Shown here one piece after another: positions 1 through 5,463 of a stretch of DNA of 6,833 nucleotides. The stretch is from the NCBI GenBank assembly GCA_002347925.1, contig DDYL01000187.1, positions 1-6,833 of the forward strand, read 5' to 3'. The number at the start of each line of letters is the position of its first letter. Positions within the stretch are counted from its first letter, which is position 1. The translations under genes and the position numbers were made by a program. The notes under the pieces are model-generated. The model was not told where the DNA came from. It worked only from the letters and a program-made list of their open reading frames with translations, and ran no database searches. Source of the DNA: Chloroflexi bacterium UBA2235 (lineage in GTDB: Bacteria; Chloroflexota; UBA11872; UBA12225).

Positions 1-1
1 C

Positions 2-838
2 TTCGGCGACGTTGCCGATGACACCGCCGTCGCCCTCGTCCACCATGCCATCGACCTCGGTGTCAACCACTTCGACTGCGCCCGCTGCTACGGCGACTCC
101 CTCCGCAAGCTCGGCCTCGCCCTCAAGGGGGTCCACCGCGACCGCGTCATCGTCTCCGCCCGCCTCTGCCTCCACCGCGTCCTCACCCCCCTCCAACTCG
201 ACCACGCCGGCTCCGCCGAGGATGTCATCCGCGATGTCGAGGACCAGCTCAAGCTCCTCCACATCGACTACCTCGACGCCCTCCTCCTCCACGACCCCAC
301 CGACATGGGACCCGTCCTCGCCAAGGGTGGCGCCCTCGAGGGTGCCCTCCGCCTCAAGGACCGTGGCCTCGTCCGCAATGTCGGCTTCGGCATGCGCCCC
401 CACGACTTCCACCGCCAGGCCCTCGACACCGGTGCCGTCGACGTCCTCCTCACCTTCTCCGACTACAACCTCCTCCGGAAGAGTGCTGCCGACCCCGGTG
501 GCCTCCTCGAACACGCCGCCAAACTCGGCGTCGGCGTCCTCAACGGCTTCTCCATCGTCCGCGGAATCCTCACCGGCGCACCCGTCGCCGAGGCCGCTGC
601 CCGCGGTCGCTGGACCAACGCCGACGACATCGCCCGCGCCACCGCCATGCGCCAGTGGGCCATCGACCGCGAGGTCAGCCTCCTGGACATCGCCCTCCAG
701 TTCTGCCTCGCAGAACCCCGCATCCACGGCAATCCCCTCGGCAACCAGAACGTCGCCGAACTCGAGCAGAACATCCGCGCCGTCGCCACCCCGCTCCCAA
801 GCGGCATCCTGAAGGAGTTCATCAGCGCCAACCTCTAA
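2..838 (+). CDS. Aldo/keto reductase, C-terminal part (5' end outside window)
   Basis: The frame is open from the left edge to a TAA and gives 278 residues, so roughly the first 30-50 residues are missing. It looks like an NAD(P)-dependent (beta/alpha)8 oxidoreductase of the aldo/keto reductase superfamily, closest in feel to the aldose/galactose dehydrogenase-like branch. Visible landmarks (numbered from the first in-frame codon) are HFD at 23-25 and CYG at 29-31, giving the tetrad Asp25 and Tyr30; LLLHDP at 94-99, giving His97; and the C-terminal GNQNVAELEQNI segment typical of the cofactor-phosphate region. The usual catalytic Lys in the strand 'V-S-x-K' is Arg54 here. Third codon positions are almost always C, and 40 of 42 Leu codons are CTC, unlike the other genes in the window. 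It would act on a sugar or other carbonyl substrate in the cytoplasm. It is convergent with the regulator gene and separated from it by a hairpin, so it is not in the hydrolase operon. The family call is firm; the substrate is unknown. Confidence 0.9.
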   Translation, partial: FGDVADDTAVALVHHAIDLGVNHFDCARCYGDSLRKLGLALKGVHRDRVIVSARLCLHRVLTPLQLDHAGSAEDVIRDVEDQLKLLHIDYLDALLLHDPTDMGPVLAKGGALEGALRLKDRGLVRNVGFGMRPHDFHRQALDTGAVDVLLTFSDYNLLRKSAADPGGLLEHAAKLGVGVLNGFSIVRGILTGAPVAEAAARGRWTNADDIARATAMRQWAIDREVSLLDIALQFCLAEPRIHGNPLGNQNVAELEQNIRAVATPLPSGILKEFISANL

Positions 839-863
839 CGACTGGCGGTTGGGTAGAAACGAC

Positions 864-901
864 GCACTGGCGCGGGAGGGGAAAGTCTCCCGTGTCAGTG
901 C
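864..901. terminator. Strong intergenic hairpin, probable bidirectional terminator
   Basis: Bases 864-878 pair with 887-901 across an 8-base loop. The stem is 15 bp and continuous, with two G-U wobbles in the + strand RNA. It starts 26 bases after the aldo/keto reductase stop and covers the stop codon and last two codons of the convergent LacI-type gene. No T-run follows on the + side. On the - side a short T-containing stretch (GTTTCT) follows, but the two wobbles become A-C mismatches there. Its position between convergent genes fits transcription termination for both. The structure is seen directly; the function is inferred. Confidence 0.7.
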
Positions 902-1962
902 ATCTGCAACGGGCTGCTCGGCACGAACTCGAGCCCAAGGCTTTCGGAAAGGACGTCGCCTCCATCTTTCCCGGAAAGGCGTCGCAGAAGCATTTGTGCC
1001 GCGACTTCCCCAAGCATCTCACCCGGGTAGCGATACGCGGGTATATCGGGCCACAAGACCGACTGATCGTGGCGGTACCCGATTACTGCAAGGTCCCGTG
1101 GGACCTGCAGTTCCCTTCGACGAACAACATCGAGTGCGCCTCGCGTTTGGAGGGTCGTCGCAACCACAATCGCATCAGGACGGCAGCCGTTATCCAAAAG
1201 CCCCGCAAATAACGAGGCGCCCCCCATATCACTCCCGTCACCAAGCGCGACAAGGTCACGATTTAGCGCAATCCCGGCAGCTTGAAGGGCTTTCCTGTAA
1301 CCTCGGAAGCGCGGTGTCCCGGAGAGTGAACCTTCACGCAGGCTGACAATGCCGATCCTTCGGTGTCCATCTTCAATCAGACGGACTGTTGCGTCGAATA
1401 CCGCCCCCTCGTTGTCCACCGTGACGGCGTCAAAGGGTGCAATTCCGTCAGGCAGCATTGGGACACGGTCGATCAGGACTATGGGTGTGCCATGTGCGCG
1501 AAGCGTGTCTAGATCGCCGACCTCCTCCTGGTACGGAAAGATCAGCGCGCCGTCAACACGGCCGGCCCCCAGGGTATCGAAAAAGCTTCGCCCCAGATAC
1601 GAACCATCCGGCTTGGTACGGGTGGAACAGACGACGGTCAGAAAGCCGGCCGCTGCGAGTTCGCGTTCGGCACCGGTGGCGTGAAGTGAATACAACGGGT
1701 TATCGAGATACGGCACTACTAGGGCGATCAGACCCGTCTGCCGGAGGCGAAGATTGCGCGCCGTGACACTTGGGACGTAGCCGAGGCGGTCAACGGCCTC
1801 CCGGATGCGTCCCGCACTGGCCTCGCTGACCCGCTGATTTCCGGTCAGGAACCTTGACACCAAGGCCGGTGAGGTTCCTGCTTCCCGCGCCACGTCGGCA
1901 ATCGTCGCACGTCGCAACGGAGGGTTCGGGTGCGGGGCACCCGCACTTCTGCCAGTTCCCAT
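895..1962 (-). CDS. LacI-family transcriptional regulator
   Basis: A 355-residue DNA-binding repressor of the LacI/GalR family, a normal length for the family. Residues 20-40 form the N-terminal helix-turn-helix (TIADVAREAGTSPALVSRFL), with hinge helix near 63-75 (TARNLR, including the expected leucine). A periplasmic-binding-protein-like sugar-sensing domain follows from about 77 to the end, with landmarks LIALVVPYLDNPLYS, RVDGALIF, PIVLIDR, VTVDNEGAV, HRRIGIVS, RFRGYRKAL, DAIVVA and DLAVIGY. The chosen ATG at 1962 has AAGG just upstream. A GTG at 1974 would add four residues but has no ribosome binding site, and a predicted promoter would place the transcript start about there. The gene is divergent from the GH39 gene with 76 bp between starts, so it most likely represses that operon and itself, with a sugar as inducer. 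The effector cannot be read from sequence. Domain call is very secure; target is inference. Confidence 0.95.
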   Translation of the reverse strand: MGTGRSAGAPHPNPPLRRATIADVAREAGTSPALVSRFLTGNQRVSEASAGRIREAVDRLGYVPSVTARNLRLRQTGLIALVVPYLDNPLYSLHATGAERELAAAGFLTVVCSTRTKPDGSYLGRSFFDTLGAGRVDGALIFPYQEEVGDLDTLRAHGTPIVLIDRVPMLPDGIAPFDAVTVDNEGAVFDATVRLIEDGHRRIGIVSLREGSLSGTPRFRGYRKALQAAGIALNRDLVALGDGSDMGGASLFAGLLDNGCRPDAIVVATTLQTRGALDVVRRRELQVPRDLAVIGYRHDQSVLWPDIPAYRYPGEMLGEVAAQMLLRRLSGKDGGDVLSESLGLEFVPSSPLQMH

Positions 1963-1967
1963 CGTCC

Positions 1968-1996
1968 TTGACACGAACGAGGATACCGAATACGCT
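1968..1996 (+). promoter_or_regulatory. Probable promoter of the GH39-binding protein operon
   Basis: A perfect -35 hexamer TTGACA at 1968-1973 is followed, after exactly 17 bases, by TACGCT at 1991-1996 (three of six matches to the -10 consensus). The start of transcription would fall near 2003, about 36 bases before the GH39 ATG. The -35 box lies immediately upstream of the regulator's ATG on the opposite strand, so the two genes share control DNA. The weak -10 would fit a promoter that is tightly regulated. Confidence 0.55.
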
Positions 1997-2007
1997 TCGG
2001 CTCACAA
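1980..2007 (-). promoter_or_regulatory. Possible divergent promoter for the LacI-type gene
   Basis: Read on the - strand, TTGTGA (2007-2002) and TATCCT (1985-1980) are separated by 16 bases; each matches four of six consensus positions. Transcription would begin near 1973, leaving a leader of about a dozen bases before the ATG at 1962. It overlaps the opposite promoter almost completely, so one bound repressor could block both directions. Evidence is motif matching only. Confidence 0.35.
1986..2000. promoter_or_regulatory. Inverted repeat, candidate operator
   Basis: CCGAA at 1986-1990 and TTCGG at 1996-2000 form a perfect inverted repeat around a 5-base centre (TACGC). It covers the -10 box of the rightward promoter and the spacer of the leftward one, an ideal place for a repressor. 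The arms are short and the centre is odd-spaced, so it could also be only a small hairpin. Confidence 0.4.
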
Positions 2008-2013
2008 TCGATT
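2006..2013. promoter_or_regulatory. Candidate LacI-type operator core (AATCGATT)
   Basis: AATCGATT is a perfect 8-bp palindrome with a central CG and fits the AAnCGnTT core of many LacI-family operators. It lies just downstream of the predicted rightward start of transcription and 26-33 bases before the GH39 ATG. The flanks do not extend the symmetry (CAC on the left, TAC on the right), so only the core matches. An autoregulated divergent LacI-type gene next to it makes a regulatory role likely. Confidence 0.45.
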
Positions 2014-2038
2014 TACATTCCTCGCCAAAGGGAGAGAC

Positions 2039-3793
2039 ATGACAGGGATTGACCGCGCGCACATCACGATCAACGCTGGGGCGTCACTCGGAACACTCAC
2101 CCGTCCGTGGACAACGTTCGGATACGACGAGCTGAACTGGACCTACACGCCACGCGGGAAAGCGGCCCTGAAGGCATTCGGCGAGTTTGCGGAACGGCCA
2201 TATCACGTAAGGGCGCACAACCTCCTCACAACTGGACGCGCATTCTCCTGGCCCCACTGGGGGTCCGGGAATGTCTATCACGAGGATGCAATCGGTAACC
2301 CAGTCTACGACTGGACAACTCTAGACCAAGTGTTCGATGCGTATTTGGAGGCAGGGATGCGCCCGTTGGTGGAACTGGGGTTCACACCTGCTGCGATGGT
2401 CCCGCCCGATGCGGACCTTCCGTTCACCAGAAGCGCGTCACAGTACCAACCCTATGAAGCTGCCCTCTGGAGCATGCCTCCGCATGACTACGCGAAGTGG
2501 GGTGAGTTGATTTTCCAGGTTGTCCGGCACTGCGTCGAGCGATATGGACAGTCGGAAGTCGAGGCCTGGTACTGGGAACTCTGGAACGAACCGGACATCT
2601 TCTACTGGCGCGGAACGCCCGAACAGTTCGACGCCCTGTATGACGTAACCGTTGCCGCGGCGGTGCGTGCACTCCCGACCATCAAGGTCGGCGGCCCGTC
2701 GGTAACTGGCGGACCCAATGCCGTCAAGTTCATGGAGGGGTTCCTCGCGCACTGCGCCGGCGAGGGTGACCGCGGGACCAACGCTGTGACGGGTGGGCGG
2801 GGAACCCAACTCGACTTCATCTCCTGCCATACCAAAGGGTCTGCATTCGGTCGTCGCTACGGTCCGTTGAGTGACACCGGAGCGGTGCACGACTGGGGCG
2901 GAGATGCACACGGCAACGGGATGGTCAGGACACCCCGGCAGTCACCATCGCGTCGGAAGATGCTGACTGAGATCCGTGCCCACCTTCGTGCCGCTGCGCG
3001 CCACCCTCAATTCCGCAACTTGCCGGTGATCGTCGATGAGTGCGACCCGTGCGTACCGGCCCATTTCAGTGCCTACGACAACGCAAACTTCGGCTTCCGG
3101 AACACACCCTACTACGGCAGCGTGATGGCTTCGGTGTTCAAGCGCATCCTTGACCTGAATGACACCGAACACGATGCGCCTGATGTCACCCTTGCAAGCG
3201 CCTGGGCCTTCTACTTTGAGGGTGAGCGGTACTTCGAGGGGTTCCGCGAGTTCTTCACGGCGGAAAACGTGGAACTTCCGGTCCTCAACACCTATCGCGC
3301 ACTCGCCAAACTGCACGACGATCGGGTAGCCCTCGCTTCCGATGCCACATGGCCAGTCGGGGAGGTCGACCGCCTCGCGACGGATGTGATGGACCCGGAC
3401 ACCGGAAGCCTCGATGATGTGGAGGTGGACGGGATTGCCACTCGGACGGCCAAGTCGGTGACTGCCGTCCTCTGGCACCACCGCGACGACCAGTACGCAA
3501 CAGCAATAGATGCGCAGGTGACGGTCACCGTGACCGGACTGCCGTTCGACGCCAACAAGGCGGTGGCGCGGAATATCAGGATTGACCGCAGCCACAGCAA
3601 TGCCCATGCGGTGTGGGAATCCCAGGGACGCCCTCAACATCCGACCGCTGATCAGATTGCCGAACTCCACGCGCGGGACGGACTGGAAGAGGGTGAATTC
3701 GTCACGGTACGAACGCTCGGCGACCACACCATCGAACTGACACTTCCCATGCCATTGCATAGCGTTTCGCTGATTCAAATCACACCCGCCTGA
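2039..3793 (+). CDS. GH39-type glycoside hydrolase (beta-xylosidase-like)
   Basis: A 584-residue retaining glycoside hydrolase of family GH39 in clan GH-A. The (beta/alpha)8 barrel spans roughly residues 20-400. Residues 176-186 (AWYWELWNEPD) hold the acid/base Glu184. Residues 330-336 (VIVDECD) hold the likely nucleophile Glu334. GGPSVTGG at 218-225 and DFISCHTKG at 259-267 are further barrel strands of the family. A C-terminal beta-sandwich follows (about 470-584), with the family-like segment RIDRSHSNAHAVWESQG at 514-530. Length is slightly above the usual ~500. No signal peptide or membrane segment is seen, so it probably acts in the cytoplasm on imported xylo-oligosaccharides or other beta-glycosides. 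The ATG has AAAGGGAG at 2027-2034 upstream. It is first in an operon with the binding protein and is probably controlled by the divergent LacI-type regulator. Family call is strong; xylose specificity is only the commonest activity of the family. Confidence 0.88.
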   Translation: MTGIDRAHITINAGASLGTLTRPWTTFGYDELNWTYTPRGKAALKAFGEFAERPYHVRAHNLLTTGRAFSWPHWGSGNVYHEDAIGNPVYDWTTLDQVFDAYLEAGMRPLVELGFTPAAMVPPDADLPFTRSASQYQPYEAALWSMPPHDYAKWGELIFQVVRHCVERYGQSEVEAWYWELWNEPDIFYWRGTPEQFDALYDVTVAAAVRALPTIKVGGPSVTGGPNAVKFMEGFLAHCAGEGDRGTNAVTGGRGTQLDFISCHTKGSAFGRRYGPLSDTGAVHDWGGDAHGNGMVRTPRQSPSRRKMLTEIRAHLRAAARHPQFRNLPVIVDECDPCVPAHFSAYDNANFGFRNTPYYGSVMASVFKRILDLNDTEHDAPDVTLASAWAFYFEGERYFEGFREFFTAENVELPVLNTYRALAKLHDDRVALASDATWPVGEVDRLATDVMDPDTGSLDDVEVDGIATRTAKSVTAVLWHHRDDQYATAIDAQVTVTVTGLPFDANKAVARNIRIDRSHSNAHAVWESQGRPQHPTADQIAELHARDGLEEGEFVTVRTLGDHTIELTLPMPLHSVSLIQITPA

Positions 3794-3846
3794 TCGGTGG
3801 GGACATACTTTAGCCCGGGTTCCGTTGGGGAATGGTGCCCGGACGT

Positions 3847-3853
3847 AGGGGGA
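3847..3853 (+). promoter_or_regulatory. Ribosome binding site that fixes the binding-protein start
   Basis: AGGGGGA ends five bases before the ATG at 3859 and is the best Shine-Dalgarno match near this gene. It favours 3859 over an upstream in-frame ATG at 3832, which has only TGGGGA directly abutting it. Starting at 3859 also puts the twin-arginine motif about a dozen residues from the N-terminus, as expected. The 65-bp gap from the GH39 stop holds no convincing terminator, supporting co-transcription. Confidence 0.75.
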
Positions 3854-3858
3854 ACAAA

Positions 3859-5271
3859 ATGAACTCGTTTGCAACAGGCGCATCCGGACTGACACGACGC
3901 AAGGCACTCTTCGGTGTCTTGGGCACAAGCGCGCTCGCATCAGCGTGCGGCGCCGACGAAGCAAAGCCAGCCGCACCGGCGCCTACTCAAGCGGCAGCCC
4001 TTGCTCCAAAACCATCCGTCGCCGCTACGACGGCTCCAGCGGTCGCTCCGACTACCGCTCCGTCAGCCCAACCTGTGACCATCAAATACATCACGGAACC
4101 AGGCAGGGTCGATTCCGGAGTGAAGGACGCGGTAAACGCCTACAACGCCCTCGGTCGCAAGATCACTGTCGAACTTGAGGGAGTGCCGGGAAACTTTGGG
4201 GAAAAGGTGTTGACGCTTGGCGCGGCCGGGAGCTTGCCCGAACTGACACACAGCCATCCCAGGGACTACCACCCTTGGCGCACTGGCGGCCTGCTCGTCC
4301 CCCTTGATGATCGCCTCAAGATTGAGAAGGACGCGGCCGACTTGGTGCCCGCAGCACTCGATTACTGGCTCATGGACGGTCAGCGGTGGGCAGTGCCATA
4401 CAACTTATCTGTACAAAATATGTATTTCAACAGGGAGATCTTCGAGAAGGCTGGTCAGAAGACACCCGATGAGTACGAGAAGGAAGGCAAGTGGACATGG
4501 GAGACCTATCTTGACCTGGCGAGAAAGCTGACCAGTGGGTCGGGCGACACCAAGGTATTCGGGTGTGTTTGGATGGCAACCTTCCTCGACATACAGCTCG
4601 GTGTCATCTGGCCATTCGGCGGTGACCTTTGGGACAAGGAACGCAAGAAGACGGTCCTTGATAGCAAGGCTGCGCTTGACGCAATCCAGTTCCAGGCAGA
4701 TCTGGCAGGGAAGTACGCCGTGTCACCAAATGACGAAGAGTGGAAGCAGTTCGCATCCGCACCGTCAGCCACGTGGGGCGCAGCATTCGGGGCCGGACGG
4801 GCGGCAATGGAACTGCAGCCGAACGACTCACTAGCACCCCACGTCCTGGCCTCGACATTCCGCAAGGGCATGGCACCGATGCCCAAGGGGCCTGGAGGAC
4901 GGATCGTCCGAGGGCTGTCAGTCGGGGTTCACCTGTTCAAGGGCAGCAAGCAGACCGACGCCGCCTGGAACTTCGCGATGTATCACTCTGGCAAGGAGAC
5001 AGAGAAGCTGATGCTTGATCGTCACCTTACGTTGCCCTGGCGCATCTCAACGCAGGCGGCAATCGCTACGGCGATGCCTCTCAAGGACTGGGAGTCGTCC
5101 GCCGCGTATGGCGAAAACATGAAGGCGGTCCGTCCAACCCCGTACGTCGCAAAGTTCGCCGACATCAATAAGGTCTACAACGACGCCTACATTCCCGTCC
5201 GTGCGGGTCAGAAAACCGCGGTCCAGATGATGGTGGAACTGAAGCCTCAGATTGAGGAGCTCCTCAAGTAG
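3859..5271 (+). CDS. ABC sugar transporter substrate-binding lipoprotein (Tat-exported)
   Basis: A 470-residue extracellular solute-binding protein of the carbohydrate family 1 type. Residues 11-15 (LTRRK) carry a twin-arginine motif. A short hydrophobic stretch follows, then a lipobox LASAC with Cys30 as the lipidated residue, so the protein is probably exported folded by Tat and anchored to the membrane. Residues 35-73 are a low-complexity Ala/Pro/Thr linker. The two-lobed binding domain starts about residue 74 (VTIKYITEPG). Family landmarks are GSLPELTHSH at 124-133, GGLLVPLDDRL at 143-153, RWAVPYNLSVQNMYFNREIFEKAG at 176-199 (typical hinge strand and 'YYN..lFekaG' pattern), WTWETYLDLARKL and, further on, GAGRAAMEL. 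It lies 65 bp behind GH39 and should bind the glycan that enzyme cleaves, but no permease or ATPase gene follows in this window. Binding-protein call is secure; the ligand is unknown. Confidence 0.92.
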   Translation: MNSFATGASGLTRRKALFGVLGTSALASACGADEAKPAAPAPTQAAALAPKPSVAATTAPAVAPTTAPSAQPVTIKYITEPGRVDSGVKDAVNAYNALGRKITVELEGVPGNFGEKVLTLGAAGSLPELTHSHPRDYHPWRTGGLLVPLDDRLKIEKDAADLVPAALDYWLMDGQRWAVPYNLSVQNMYFNREIFEKAGQKTPDEYEKEGKWTWETYLDLARKLTSGSGDTKVFGCVWMATFLDIQLGVIWPFGGDLWDKERKKTVLDSKAALDAIQFQADLAGKYAVSPNDEEWKQFASAPSATWGAAFGAGRAAMELQPNDSLAPHVLASTFRKGMAPMPKGPGGRIVRGLSVGVHLFKGSKQTDAAWNFAMYHSGKETEKLMLDRHLTLPWRISTQAAIATAMPLKDWESSAAYGENMKAVRPTPYVAKFADINKVYNDAYIPVRAGQKTAVQMMVELKPQIEELLK

Positions 5272-5292
5272 GGATCAGTCCTTTACCGCGCG

Positions 5293-5324
5293 AAGGCCCG
5301 TTCCGTGTCAGGAATCGGGCCCTT
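5293..5324 (+). terminator. Hairpin after the binding-protein gene, probable terminator or attenuating structure
   Basis: GGCCCGTTCC (5295-5304) can pair with GGAA (5311-5314) plus CGGGCC (5316-5321) across a 6-base loop, with a single bulged T at 5315. The ten-pair GC-rich stem starts 24 bases after the TAG. Only CTTG follows, without a T-run, so it is not a classic intrinsic terminator. It could end or reduce transcription, or protect the 3' end of the operon message. Confidence 0.5.
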
Positions 5325-5370
5325 GCAGACTTGCCGGTGCAGGCGTTTCAGCCGGAGGCCAATAAGGGTA

Positions 5371-5380
5371 GGATGCATCC
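5371..5380. repeat. 10-bp palindrome GGATGCATCC upstream of the enolase-superfamily gene (copy 1)
   Basis: GGATGCATCC is a perfect palindrome lying in the 192-bp gap between the binding-protein gene and the next gene, 84 bases before that gene's ATG. The same ten bases occur once more near the gene's 3' end (6469-6478). TAGGAT at 5369-5374 could serve as a weak -10 element overlapping the palindrome, with no good -35. A regulator site is possible but unproven. The rest of the gap holds the hairpin above and no other feature I could support. Confidence 0.35.
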
Positions 5381-5450
5381 GGCCAGGCCAAATCGCGTCG
5401 AACCGGCGATCCCACGGTGTCAGGCGACGATCACCAGCCTAGCCGCGGTT

Positions 5451-5454
5451 GGAG
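5451..5454 (+). promoter_or_regulatory. Ribosome binding site of the enolase-superfamily gene
   Basis: GGAG lies nine bases before the ATG at 5464. A TTG at 5449, in the same frame, would add five residues but would put this GGAG inside the coding region. The family's N-terminus normally begins right at the 'M-R-I' strand, which supports 5464. Confidence 0.6.
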
Positions 5455-5463
5455 CGAAGAGCC

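Noticed and set aside
12..812. Long + strand open frame of 266 codons rich in Ser, Pro and Thr
   Set aside because: It is a frame-shifted reading of the aldo/keto reductase created by its C-ending codons; the composition is low-complexity and the correct frame has clear family motifs.
1963..1974. GTG at 1974 as an alternative start of the LacI-type gene
   Set aside because: No ribosome binding site precedes it, it overlaps the TTGACA of the divergent promoter, and the extra residues lie outside the DNA-binding domain.
2000..2008. GCTCACAAT, identical to a half-site of the E. coli lac operator
   Set aside because: There is no matching second half at the right distance, and the regulator's recognition helix has Pro-Ala where LacI has Tyr-Gln. 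It is likely coincidence, though the bases do overlap the candidate control region.
3832..3858. ATG at 3832 as an alternative start of the binding protein
   Set aside because: It lacks a correctly spaced ribosome binding site, whereas the ATG at 3859 has AGGGGGA at good spacing and gives a normal Tat lipoprotein signal length.
3801..3858. Possible separate promoter or terminator between GH39 and the binding protein
   Set aside because: Only a CCCGGG palindrome is present; there is no good -35/-10 pair and no stem followed by a T-run, so co-transcription is the simpler reading.
2942..3976. 344-codon open frame on the - strand
   Set aside because: It lies antisense to the GH39 gene and the start of the binding-protein gene, is rich in Arg, Val and Cys without any recognisable domain, and both + strand proteins carry strong family motifs.
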